In this document: positions 54,337-62,908 of the stretch, piece after piece
Numbering within the stretch: position 1 is the first letter of the stretch
Layout of the letters: every line of letters starts with the position of its first letter
Assembly (NCBI GenBank): GCA_964581385.1
Contig: CAZOOK010000011.1
Location: forward strand, 73,952 to 137,951
Reading direction: 5' to 3'
Origin: CAZOOK01 sp964581385
GTDB taxonomy: Bacteria > Pseudomonadota > Gammaproteobacteria > Nevskiales > Nevskiaceae
DNA: 64,000 nucleotides
Notes under the pieces: generated by a model
What the model saw: the letters and a program-made list of their open reading frames with translations, nothing else
Told to the model about the DNA's origin: nothing
Database searches by the model: none
Position numbers and translations under genes: made by a program

Positions 54337-55113
54337 ATGAGCGGACACGAACAAGTCGACCTGCAAATTCGTGGAAACGTCGGGCTGTTGCTGTTCCAGA
54401 ATCCCCCGCACAACTATGCAACGGTGGGCCTGCTGCGTCTGTTGGCGGCTGCCCTGGAACGTCTGGACTCCGAGCCGCAAGTGCGCGCCGTCGTGCTAGC
54501 CTCCGAAGGAAAATCGTTCTGCGCCGGCGCTGATCTGATATCGCCGAACGGATTCGGCGCACAGGGCGACGACCCTCTGCGCGAATTTTACGATCAGGCG
54601 ATCCGCATCTTTGCGAGTCGCAAGCCGATCGTTGCGACGGTCCAGGGCGCTGCGATTGGAGCCGGTCTGGGTCTCGCGGTCGCGACTGATTTTCGCGTAG
54701 CCACGCCCGAGGCCCGATTCTCAGCGAATTTCACCAAGCTCGGCTTTCATCCGGGCTTCGGACTCACCTGCACCTTACCGCGCGTGATCGGACATCAACG
54801 GGCCGCACAGATGCTGCTGACCGCAGGACGATACAAAGCCGAAGAAGTCGCTGAGTGGGGCTTGGTCGATCGGATGGCTGGCTCGGACAAGCTGCACGAA
54901 ACCGCACTCGCCTTCGCCGGCGAGATCGCCGAGAACGCACCCCTGTCGCTGCTGGCCACGCGTGCCACCTTGCGCGGCAATCTTGTCGAGCAAGTCAGAA
55001 CGGCGCTGAGCCATGAACATCGCGAGCAGCTGAAGCTTCGGAATACCGAGGATTTTGCGGAAGGCCTCCGCGCGGTTGCCGAACGTCGCCCGGGCAATTT
55101 CCTAGGCCGGTGA
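54337..55113 (+). CDS. Enoyl-CoA hydratase/isomerase family protein (second)
   Basis: 258 residues. LLLFQNPPHNYATVGLLRLL, LASEGKSFCAGADLIS, ATVQGAAIGAGLGLAVATDF, EARFSANFTKLGFHPGFGLT. The N-terminus NPPHNYATVG replaces the usual RP-xx-NAL block and the FHPGFG loop is of the carnityl-/methylglutaconyl-CoA hydratase-like style. Start ATG 54337 is 50 bases after the previous gene. Last gene of the run that begins with the carboxylase. Confidence 0.9.
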   Translation: MSGHEQVDLQIRGNVGLLLFQNPPHNYATVGLLRLLAAALERLDSEPQVRAVVLASEGKSFCAGADLISPNGFGAQGDDPLREFYDQAIRIFASRKPIVATVQGAAIGAGLGLAVATDFRVATPEARFSANFTKLGFHPGFGLTCTLPRVIGHQRAAQMLLTAGRYKAEEVAEWGLVDRMAGSDKLHETALAFAGEIAENAPLSLLATRATLRGNLVEQVRTALSHEHREQLKLRNTEDFAEGLRAVAERRPGNFLGR

Positions 55114-55315
55114 ACGCTCATCGAATACTGTGTTCGCGCAGATGATGAAGTCTCAGGACCGATAGCCGAAGCTGTGCAGACAGCTTTCAGGCTGTTCATA
55201 TTCGAGCTTGATCCAAACAACCTGCAAAACTCTTACATCTGAATGAATTCTTGTTCTAAAGAAACGCTGTCGCAATCGTTCTGAAATAAGCACACTGGCG
55301 CCTTGATCATTCCGC

Positions 55316-56008
55316 ATGGAGGCGCCCGTGGAACGTACTGCATTTTCTCCCGATTTTCGCCGGAACCCAGCTCATAGGCGTTTGCAACCGATCCAGAGTG
55401 CTCCGCCGCACCCGGCCCATATCACCTGGCATTCCCACAGCATCATCCCGGAACAGCGCGCAGCGCAAAAGCAGCAAACGCCCTGTGTGCTATGGCTAAC
55501 CGGTCTTTCGGGCGCTGGAAAATCCACTTTGGCCAATGCGCTGGACGAAGCTTTGTTCCAATTGGGTCATCACGCATTTGTGCTCGACGGCGACAACCTA
55601 CGCTTTGGCCTGAGTAGCGATTTGGGGTTTTCGGATACCGACCGCTCGGAAAGCGCACGTCGCGCTGGTGAAGCCGCCAGACTGCTGATGGAAGCCGGTT
55701 TGATTGTCATTGTTGCTACGATTGCGCCGTTCCGTCGCGACCGCGATGCCGTACGCGCGCGCCATCCTGCCCAACGTTTCATCGAAATCCATATCGATGC
55801 ACCGATTGGAATCTGTGAACTACGCGATCCCAAGGGTCTCTACCGCAGGGCGCGCAATGGTGAAATCCACAACTTCACCGGCATTGACTCCCCTTATGAG
55901 CCCCCGGATGCACCAGAGCTGATAATCAATAGTGCCGTTTTACCCGTTGTGGATAGCGTTGAATCGGTTTTGAGCTATCTGCGCACCCAAGAAATTATCG
56001 CTGCCTGA
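55316..56008 (+). CDS. cysC: Adenylylsulfate kinase
   Basis: 230 residues, with a non-conserved N-terminal extension of about 55. P-loop VLWLTGLSGAGKSTLANALD, VLDGDNLRFGLSSDLGFSD, AGLIVIVATIAPFRRDRDAV, and the C-terminal DPKGLYRRARNGEIHNFTG lid, matching CysC closely. It phosphorylates adenylylsulfate (APS) to PAPS. Here it stands alone, without cysND. It lies about 200 bases after the hydratase gene and is probably a separate unit; PAPS could serve sulfonation as well as assimilation. Confidence 0.93.
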   Translation: MEAPVERTAFSPDFRRNPAHRRLQPIQSAPPHPAHITWHSHSIIPEQRAAQKQQTPCVLWLTGLSGAGKSTLANALDEALFQLGHHAFVLDGDNLRFGLSSDLGFSDTDRSESARRAGEAARLLMEAGLIVIVATIAPFRRDRDAVRARHPAQRFIEIHIDAPIGICELRDPKGLYRRARNGEIHNFTGIDSPYEPPDAPELIINSAVLPVVDSVESVLSYLRTQEIIAA

Positions 56009-56067
56009 CTGTACACACCGTCCACTTTATCGCGAACTTCCCAACACCCAAGTCATGCACGTCGCCA

Positions 56068-57663
56068 TCATCCTGCGCGGAGTGCCAGCACACTGCCTTC
56101 GCCATCGGCTGATAGGTAGAGCGTACTGTCCGGCCCGGCGGCGATGCCCGCAAATGGACCCATCGGCCCGGAAAGTATCCCGATCGCACCGAGGAACTTG
56201 GGAGTAACGCCCTGTGGGGCGCCGACAGGGAGGTCGGAGGCGATGGTGCGGCGCTTCTTACTGGCCAGATCGTATTCGATCAATTCTTTGCTGCCCGCAT
56301 CGACGGCATAAAGCAAGCCGCCGCGCACCAACATGCCTTGGGGGTTTTGCAGACCATCTAGTACGGTTTCGGTCCGGCCGCCAGATAGTTTGACGACTCG
56401 CCCGCCCGCCGACTCTGAGACGAAGCAGGTGCCGTCAGCGCCGACCGCCACGCCCGAAGGCTTGCTGAGACCGGTGGCGAGTGTCTCGACATTGCCCGAC
56501 TGGACCGACAGCACGCGGCCCGTGCCCTGCTCGGCGAAGATCGCGGCCCCTTTGGGCGCGATCGCCACGCCGTAAAGCTGATCGAATCCGCTGGCGAGCA
56601 CTTCGCTCTTTTGTTGCGCGGGCCAATAGCGTGCGACGACACCGTTGGCGGTGGTCACAACGAACTCGCCCGGCCCTGCAGCGGCCGCGCCGCGGGAATA
56701 TCCCGGATAACCCGGGGAGAACAGCATGCCCAGCAGCTGGCGTTCGCCGCCCGGACGAAGCGAATAGGAAAAAGCTCCATCGGCGACGTAAAGCAGGCCT
56801 TCACTATCCATTGCCAATCCCAGCGGCCAGTTCAGGCCGTCGGGCACGAGATCTCTAATCTTGCCGCCCGCGAGAATCTCGACGACATAGCCCGATATAT
56901 TCGAGACGAACATCCGTTCGCCGACAAAGGTCACGTTGTCCAGCCCGGGCGTGAGACTGGCCAGCACGGTGCGGTCGCCGCTGCGCGGATCGATGCGCAG
57001 CACTTGGCCGCTGCCGACCTGGGTCGAGACGATATGGCCCTTTGAATCGAACTTGACCGAGTCCGGTACACCAAGGTCGCGTGCCACTGTTTCTGGCGCG
57101 CCGCCGTCGAGGCTGATCCGCCAGATCTCATTGGTTCCCATCACGGGGAAGTAGAGCTTGCCGTCCGGCCCCACCGAGAAGGCGTTCGGCATGGGCACAT
57201 CCTCCAGCAGAATCCGGGGAGCGCCGCCATTACGGTCCAGCTCCATGATCCGCCCGCCGGGCCGGCACTCGCCGGCGAACAGCCGGCCCTGGTGGAAGGT
57301 GATGGGATTTGCACAAGGCATGTCGCCGTACACCACCCGGGTGCTGCCGTTGGGGGCGAGCATGCTAACCCGCCCTTCCGTGATTTCGGTGACGTAGAGG
57401 TTGCCCTCGGGATCGAAGACCAGATCGTCGGGCGCGACGATGTCACCGCCCATCGGGCTGATGGTTTCGATCGCGCCGGTATCGACATCGATCGCGCTGA
57501 TCTGGCTGCCCGACACCTGCGCCACGTAGATGCGGCCGTCCGGACCGGTGCGCAGACCGTTGGCGCCGAACAGGCGGCTGGGTGGGGTAAGCCGGTCCAG
57601 CTTCCACCCCTTGGCGAGGTTGGCTGGCTTCGCGGCCGTGTAGCGCCCATTTTGCAGCGACAT
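56068..57663 (-). CDS. NHL/SMP-30-like beta-propeller protein (possible lactonase)
   Basis: 531 residues from ATG 57663, preceded by AAGGAG; an upstream in-frame extension to 57828 is not conserved in style. Repeats of the kind NGLRTGPDGRIYVAQVSG, LVFDPEGNLYVTEI, AFSVGPDGKLYFPVMG, GLAMDSEGLLYVADG, GVAVGADGTCFVSES run through the protein, enough for two propellers. No signal peptide. SMP-30/gluconolactonase relatives hydrolyse lactones with one metal ion, which would suit a pathway with a Baeyer-Villiger enzyme. Divergent from the GntR gene; a TGTCCGGACA palindrome lies between. Confidence 0.85.
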   Translation of the reverse strand: MSLQNGRYTAAKPANLAKGWKLDRLTPPSRLFGANGLRTGPDGRIYVAQVSGSQISAIDVDTGAIETISPMGGDIVAPDDLVFDPEGNLYVTEITEGRVSMLAPNGSTRVVYGDMPCANPITFHQGRLFAGECRPGGRIMELDRNGGAPRILLEDVPMPNAFSVGPDGKLYFPVMGTNEIWRISLDGGAPETVARDLGVPDSVKFDSKGHIVSTQVGSGQVLRIDPRSGDRTVLASLTPGLDNVTFVGERMFVSNISGYVVEILAGGKIRDLVPDGLNWPLGLAMDSEGLLYVADGAFSYSLRPGGERQLLGMLFSPGYPGYSRGAAAAGPGEFVVTTANGVVARYWPAQQKSEVLASGFDQLYGVAIAPKGAAIFAEQGTGRVLSVQSGNVETLATGLSKPSGVAVGADGTCFVSESAGGRVVKLSGGRTETVLDGLQNPQGMLVRGGLLYAVDAGSKELIEYDLASKKRRTIASDLPVGAPQGVTPKFLGAIGILSGPMGPFAGIAAGPDSTLYLSADGEGSVLALRAG

Positions 57664-57888
57664 AGCGATGGTCTCCTTAAGCAGTACGTCCGGGAATTCG
57701 TCGATCGTCTTTGTTTCGCCGGATTCGCCCGTCGTTGGCCGCGGGCACTTGGTCCAGCTTTCATCTTGGGGGCTTATCGACCGCTCGACGGTGTCGCGCG
57801 ATGCGGACCGGACGCGCCGCCCCTCCAAAATGCGGTCCGTACTGTAGCCCCCTTTGCGGATAAACTACCAAATCTTTCGATCGATATT

Positions 57889-57898
57889 TGTCCGGACA
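57889..57898. promoter_or_regulatory. TGTCCGGACA palindrome, probable GntR operator
   Basis: Exact copy of the 10-base core of the 18-bp palindrome at 46968-46985; flanking bases (ATATT..ATATT) are AT-rich but not fully symmetric. It lies 135 bases before the GntR start and 226 bases before the propeller-gene start. Autoregulation by the GntR protein is the natural reading. Confidence 0.65.
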
Positions 57899-57942
57899 TA
57901 TTTTTTGTTGCACCATTGAGTTTCAATTTTTCAACCATTATC

Positions 57943-57954
57943 TGGGCCGGACAA
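57943..57954. promoter_or_regulatory. Degenerate TGGGCCGGACAA half-site pair
   Basis: The right half (GGACAA) equals the consensus; the left has two mismatches. It is 45 bases from the exact copy (start to start about 54), close to a whole number of helical turns, so cooperative binding is conceivable. Weak on its own. Confidence 0.35.
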
Positions 57955-58032
57955 AACCTTGTCACCGTCCGCGCAGTTGACGGCACGCGGTTCAGAAATT
58001 TCGAGCAATGGCGCTCCTAGCGAAGAGAGATC

Positions 58033-58836
58033 ATGCGGTCGAAGATTGGAATAAAAGCACATCAGTCAAAGTCACGGAAAGCTGGACACCTCCGCCAGTC
58101 CGATCCCAAATCGGGCGACCATCTCTACCTCCAGATCGCGCGCGCGCTGAAGAAGGAGATTGTCGACGGGGTATATCCGGTGGGATCGCAACTGCCAACC
58201 GAGGATGAGCTGTGTGAGCGTTTTTCTGTCAGCCGCTATACGGTCCGGGAAGCACTAAGACGACTGCGTGAAGATCACCTTGTATCTTCGCGGCCGCGAG
58301 CAGGCACTATCGTCGTTCCTCGACGTTCCTCGAGCTCGTACGCTCAGGATGTCATGTCAATCAACGACCTCGTATCTTGGGCTGCCGGGAAGCGCTTCGT
58401 AATCAAATCCATCGAGATGGTTTTGATCGATGAAAAACTGGCCTCGTGGACCGGGCTTGTGAGTGGTGAGGAATGGCTGGCAGTCCGCGGCTTTGGACAT
58501 ATGGAAGGTGTTGAATGCCCGGATTGCTGGGCGGAGTACTTCATCCACCGGGATTTTGCCGCCATCGGCCGACTCCTGCCGCGCCACACCGGCCCCATCT
58601 TTCCTCTGATTGAAGACCTGTTTGGCCAGAGTATCGTGGAGGTTTATCAGGAAATCGGCGCGACCTTGATTTCGCCGGTGCTGGCACTCGGCCTCAAGGT
58701 CGAGGTCGGAACGGCAGCGGTTGAGGTGCGGCGCTCGTACAATACGTCTGATGGACAAGTTGCTCAGGTTACTATCAGTACTCATCCAGCATCCCGCTAT
58801 CGTCACTCGATGACGATGCGGCGTGTAAGCGAGTGA
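58033..58836 (+). CDS. GntR-family regulator, HutC/UTRA type
   Basis: 267 residues. Wing-helix: LYLQIARALKKEIVDGVYPV, LPTEDELCERFSVSRYTVRE, ALRRLREDHLVSSRPRAGT at about 30-95. The rest is a UTRA effector domain with the GEEWLAVRGFGHMEGV strand and LALGLKVEVGTAAVEVRRSY near the end. UTRA proteins bind small carboxylates, sugars or amino-acid derivatives. Divergent from the propeller gene, upstream of two acyl-CoA dehydrogenase genes that begin 24 bases after its stop. Likely ligand: an intermediate of the pathway encoded around it. Confidence 0.93.
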   Translation: MRSKIGIKAHQSKSRKAGHLRQSDPKSGDHLYLQIARALKKEIVDGVYPVGSQLPTEDELCERFSVSRYTVREALRRLREDHLVSSRPRAGTIVVPRRSSSSYAQDVMSINDLVSWAAGKRFVIKSIEMVLIDEKLASWTGLVSGEEWLAVRGFGHMEGVECPDCWAEYFIHRDFAAIGRLLPRHTGPIFPLIEDLFGQSIVEVYQEIGATLISPVLALGLKVEVGTAAVEVRRSYNTSDGQVAQVTISTHPASRYRHSMTMRRVSE

Positions 58837-58859
58837 GCGTTAACAGGCTCTAAACAACG

Positions 58860-59996
58860 ATGGATTTCAATTGGGACGTTGAGCAGCAGACGTTTCGTTC
58901 TACTGTTCGTGCATTTCTTGCAGCCAATCTGCCGAGCGATTGGGAATCTCTGGCGCATGGTCCGGCTTCCGAATCACAGGCCGCGTTCTCGAAAAAATTC
59001 TGCACCGCGCTCGCCGGGACAGGTCTCTTAGTGCCGCATTGGCCTAAGCGCTGGGGCGGGCGCGATGCGGACGCATGGACCTCGTTCATTCTGGCCGAAG
59101 AGATGTGGGAAGCAGGTGAACCGCGTGGTGGCCAGTACATGAATGTGAACTGGATCGGTCCCACACTCATGCGCTTTGGTTCCGAGGACCAGCAGGCACG
59201 CTACATTCCGCCGATGGCGCGCGGCGAGACGATTTGGTGCCAGGGATTCTCCGAACCGGAAGCGGGCTCCGATCTGGCATCACTGCGTACCCGCGCTGAA
59301 AAAGACGGCTCGGTGTATCGCATCAACGGCCAGAAGATTTGGACGTCGTATGCAGGCCACGCAGACACCTGCTTCTTGCTGGCACGTACCTCCGCCGGCA
59401 AGAGCGGCATGTCGGTTTTCCTGCTGCCGATGGACACGCCAGGAATCATCGTGCGGCAGATTCCGAGCATCATCGGCGAAGGCGATATTCACGAAGTGTT
59501 CTTCGACAACGTCGAAGTGCCGGACAGCGCGCTGCTGGGTACCGAAGGGCAGGCGTGGGAGATCGCGCGCGCATCGCTCTCGCTCGAGCGCGTCGGCATT
59601 CCGCGCTTCGCGCTGGCCACCCGCATGCTGCACCGTGCGGTAGAGACGCTGAAGAGAGCCGGACGTTTTGGCCACGGTGCCGTCGAGTCAGCGGCAAAGG
59701 CGCGCGCCGCCTGCGAAGCTGCGCGGTTTTACAGCTATGGCATCGTCGATCAGCGACGCCATGGAATAGCGACCGGGCCCGAAGCAAGCGCCGCACGCTT
59801 TGCGACGGTGATGGCGGAAAGACTGGTGGGTGAATTCGCGGTCGAGTACGTGCCTGAAGCCTTGTCGGGTGGCGATCCCATGCTTCTGGCCCATCATCAG
59901 CGCGCCATCGTCGCCGGCATCGCTTCCGGCGCCGCAGAAATTCAACTCAATCTGATTGCCACCGAATTGCTCAAACTTCCCCGGGAGCCCCGCTGA
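58860..59996 (+). CDS. Acyl-CoA dehydrogenase (larger subunit of a probable pair)
   Basis: 378 residues. N-terminal helix domain, then QGFSEPEAGSDLASLRTRA and GQKIWTSYAGHADTCFLLAR (FAD/substrate loops), then VGIPRFALATRMLHRAVE and the C-terminal IASGAAEIQLNLIATELL, where the usual GT-x-EI reads GAAEI. FAD-dependent alpha,beta-dehydrogenation of an acyl-CoA. Its stop overlaps the next dehydrogenase gene (TGATG), so the two products probably form a heteromer, as for the actinobacterial cholesterol-side-chain enzymes. Confidence 0.93.
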   Translation: MDFNWDVEQQTFRSTVRAFLAANLPSDWESLAHGPASESQAAFSKKFCTALAGTGLLVPHWPKRWGGRDADAWTSFILAEEMWEAGEPRGGQYMNVNWIGPTLMRFGSEDQQARYIPPMARGETIWCQGFSEPEAGSDLASLRTRAEKDGSVYRINGQKIWTSYAGHADTCFLLARTSAGKSGMSVFLLPMDTPGIIVRQIPSIIGEGDIHEVFFDNVEVPDSALLGTEGQAWEIARASLSLERVGIPRFALATRMLHRAVETLKRAGRFGHGAVESAAKARAACEAARFYSYGIVDQRRHGIATGPEASAARFATVMAERLVGEFAVEYVPEALSGGDPMLLAHHQRAIVAGIASGAAEIQLNLIATELLKLPREPR

Positions 59997-60907
59997 TGGA
60001 TTTCAGACTCACGCCAGATCAAGATGCAGTGATGTCGGCGATCGACAAGCTGGCTCGGCAATTCGAACTCAAGCCGACCGATTTTCACGGTTTCGCGCTC
60101 TACGGACGCGAGCTGGAAAAGGAGCTGGAAGAGGGACAGTACTTCGATATCGCCCTGGTCCCGGAACTTGGACCTTTATCAGCAGCGATGGCGGTCGAGA
60201 GACTGGCACGGTCACCGTATACCGCCGAGATCGCGCTTTCGATGTTGGTCCGTCCGCAGCTCTCAGGCGAATGGCCGCGTCCGTTGGCGCTCGTAGAGAA
60301 CGATCGCCCAGGACGCTTCGTTGCGACTGCGAAAACCATTCTGATGATCGAGGGTGAAAGCATCGGCATCGTGCAACCTGGTGCAAAGGATGTCGAAGCG
60401 GTGGACTCGCTGTTTGCGTATCCGATGGGCAAACTGAAAGCCGGCGTGAAAACGACTCCGCTGTCGAGCGCCGAAGCGGCGAACATCCGCAAATGGCTGC
60501 GCATCGCGCTTGCCGCTGAAGCGAGCGGTTTGCTGCAAGCCGCGATCGCTTCGACCGTCGAACACCTTAGCTTGCGCAAGCAGTTCGGCCGCCCGCTCGG
60601 TACGTTCCAAGCATTACGGCATCGCATGGCGGAGTGCGCAGTGCTCGCGGGCGGTGTGCGATGGCTCGCACTGAAAGCCGCGGGAACCGCCGATGAGGGC
60701 GATGCCGCTTTGGCGGCGCTGCACGCGCAAGAGAGCGCCACGCGGATCGTCTACGACGTTCATCAGATGTTCGCCGCGATGGGGATGACGCTCGAGCATC
60801 CGCTGCATCTCTGGACCTATCGCTTGAAAGCGCTGTTTTCCGAGTTGGGCGGACGTGGAGGACAGGCAGCGGCCGTGGCAGAGCATTGCTTCGACGCAGC
60901 GGCGTAG
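59996..60907 (+). CDS. Acyl-CoA dehydrogenase-like protein (smaller subunit of the pair)
   Basis: 303 residues, about 75 shorter than a full enzyme. The middle FAD-binding motifs are degenerate, but the C-terminal helical domain is recognisable: AEASGLLQAAIASTVEHLSL, RKQFGRPLGTFQALRHRMAE, and VYDVHQMFAAMGMTLEHPLH. This is the pattern of the non-catalytic or shared-site partner in alpha2beta2 acyl-CoA dehydrogenases. Coupled to the larger subunit gene. Substrate probably bulky, an inference from that architecture. Confidence 0.88.
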   Translation: MDFRLTPDQDAVMSAIDKLARQFELKPTDFHGFALYGRELEKELEEGQYFDIALVPELGPLSAAMAVERLARSPYTAEIALSMLVRPQLSGEWPRPLALVENDRPGRFVATAKTILMIEGESIGIVQPGAKDVEAVDSLFAYPMGKLKAGVKTTPLSSAEAANIRKWLRIALAAEASGLLQAAIASTVEHLSLRKQFGRPLGTFQALRHRMAECAVLAGGVRWLALKAAGTADEGDAALAALHAQESATRIVYDVHQMFAAMGMTLEHPLHLWTYRLKALFSELGGRGGQAAAVAEHCFDAAA

Positions 60908-60946
60908 ACTCTAAGGTAGCCTTTTACTTTCGCCAGTCAGCGCGGG

Positions 60947-62593
60947 TCAATTCTTCTGCGCGAGCGCTGCCCGGATCTGATGCTTCAGCACCTTGCCTGC
61001 ATCGTTCTTGGGCAAAGCCTCCCAGACGACAATTTGCTCAGGAACTTTGAACGTCGCGACTCCGAGCGCTTCGAGGAAGCTGCGCAAACTCGCGACGTCA
61101 GGCCCGGGTGGAGTCCCAGGCGAAATTTTGGGCACGATCACGGCACAGGCGCGTTCTCCAGTGCGTGTATCAGGCAGGCCGACAATCGCAATTTCCGCAA
61201 TGTCGGGATGACCGATAAGGATGTCTTCGATTTCCTTCGGCGAAATATTTTCACCGTTGCGAATGATGATGTCCTTGGCCCGTCCCGTGACCACGAGATA
61301 GTCGTCATCTACCCACTGCGCGAGATCTCCGGTGCGAAAGAAACCCTGCGCATCGAAAGCGTCGGTTTCATCTTCTTGATGCAGATAACCCACCAGCATC
61401 TGCGGCCCGCGTGCACAAATTTCGCCTTCGCCGGAACGCGCCGAGTTATGACCGGCGAGTTTGATCTCGGCTAAACCTGCCCGGCCATCCGTGTCTGCAG
61501 CATGATCGGCATCGTCGGCTCTGGTAGCACCGACTGTTGTCACAGGTACTTCGCTGGAGCCATAAACACGCGTGACAACAGCGCGTTCGAAGTATGCGCG
61601 CGCTCGGCGAATCAACGACGGCGGAACCGATGCGCCACCACAGACAAACAACTTCAAGTTGGGCAAGCGCGTACCGGCGCGCTGCGCGGCCGCGAGTATT
61701 TGCTCCAGGAACGGCGTTGCTCCGGCCATGTGAGTACAACGCTCGGCTTCCATCAGTTTCACGGCGTCATCGGCGTTCCAACGCTCCATGAGCACCGCGG
61801 TCGTGCCGAGCAGAAGCGGGCATTCGAACGCATAGATCGATCCGCCGATGTGTGCGATCGGCGAGGGAACCAGGAATCTATCGCCCTTCTCGATGAGCCA
61901 GTGCTCACCGAGTTGGCAAATCAACGCGTGAATCGAATTGTGAGTGTGAAGAACGCCCTTGGGCCGGCCTGTCGTACCCGATGTATAGAGAATCATTCTG
62001 ACCGCGTCGGGATCGAGCATCGGCAATTCACTTTGCTGTTTGCTTCCTCCGACGAAGGACTCATAAGCAATGTGCTGTCCGGGATCGCCTCTTAGTACGA
62101 TGACATGCGGTGGCGAGGGAAGCTGCGCGGTCACGCGACTCAGCATAGCGGCATAGTCCTGCTGGCGGATCGCCGACGGGATGAAGACAAAGCGGCTATT
62201 CACGTCTTGCAGAATGAACTGCAGCTCGCGATCGCGCAGCGACGGCAGAATCGGGTTCACGACCATTCCGGCCAACGTGGCGGCCATGTAAATAACCGCC
62301 GCTTCATGCCAGTTCGGCAATGTGAAGGACACCACACTGCCGCTTGGCGCGCGGGCCAGCAGCGCCTGCGCGAGCGCAGTTGCTTGCACGTAAAGAGTCT
62401 TGCAGTCGAGGCGCACATCTGCGTCGACGAGCACGGCGCGCTCCGGGGTCTCCTGTGCGGCTTTTCGAAGTGAATCAGCCAGAGTTTCGCGGATCCACAG
62501 GCCGCGACCATAGGCCTGGGCAGCGCGCGCGCCATCCCAGCGAACCGATCGTCCGGCAATCAATTTCCGATCTTTGTTTAAATCGTTTGGCAT
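60947..62593 (-). CDS. Acyl-CoA ligase (AMP-binding enzyme)
   Basis: 548 residues. P-loop LYTSGTTGRPKGVLHTHNSI, RVYGSSEVPVTTVGATRADD, FRTGDLAQWVDDDYLVVTGR, AKDIIIRNGENISPKEIEDI, and the catalytic lysine in PKNDAGKVLKHQIR near the end. Forms an acyl-CoA from a free acid. Sequence style is that of cyclohexanecarboxylate/long-chain-type ligases in degradation clusters. Convergent with the acyl-CoA dehydrogenase pair; could provide their substrate. Confidence 0.93.
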   Translation of the reverse strand: MPNDLNKDRKLIAGRSVRWDGARAAQAYGRGLWIRETLADSLRKAAQETPERAVLVDADVRLDCKTLYVQATALAQALLARAPSGSVVSFTLPNWHEAAVIYMAATLAGMVVNPILPSLRDRELQFILQDVNSRFVFIPSAIRQQDYAAMLSRVTAQLPSPPHVIVLRGDPGQHIAYESFVGGSKQQSELPMLDPDAVRMILYTSGTTGRPKGVLHTHNSIHALICQLGEHWLIEKGDRFLVPSPIAHIGGSIYAFECPLLLGTTAVLMERWNADDAVKLMEAERCTHMAGATPFLEQILAAAQRAGTRLPNLKLFVCGGASVPPSLIRRARAYFERAVVTRVYGSSEVPVTTVGATRADDADHAADTDGRAGLAEIKLAGHNSARSGEGEICARGPQMLVGYLHQEDETDAFDAQGFFRTGDLAQWVDDDYLVVTGRAKDIIIRNGENISPKEIEDILIGHPDIAEIAIVGLPDTRTGERACAVIVPKISPGTPPGPDVASLRSFLEALGVATFKVPEQIVVWEALPKNDAGKVLKHQIRAALAQKN

Positions 62594-62908
62594 TGCCGCG
62601 GGGACCCTTTCAGAAACGGTAAAAAATCAGATGGGTACATGCAAATGCCGTCCCCTTGCGACGCCGCCCGCTGCTTCCAATAACGGAACCAGGAAAGCTC
62701 CTAAATCAATGTAAAGCTTTACTTACAATTTTCCTATAATATACAACAGTGTCGATCATAGGGTCAGATGAGCACTGATCGGAGAATGGCCGCCTCAATC
62801 CTGGCTTATTTCTGAAAAGCGTGCAGCTCTCGATCGCCAGCAGTAGTGCGATTCAGGCGCTGCGATCTCATGCATCGCAAAGACCAAATATGAAAGTGGA
62901 CTGGTGAT

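Larger units (their letters stand above)
57664..58032. other. Divergent promoter region of the NHL-repeat and GntR genes
   Basis: 369 bases without a gene. It contains the exact TGTCCGGACA core at 57889-57898 and a degenerate copy at 57943-57954, in an AT-rich patch that probably includes the promoters for both genes. Confidence 0.5.
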
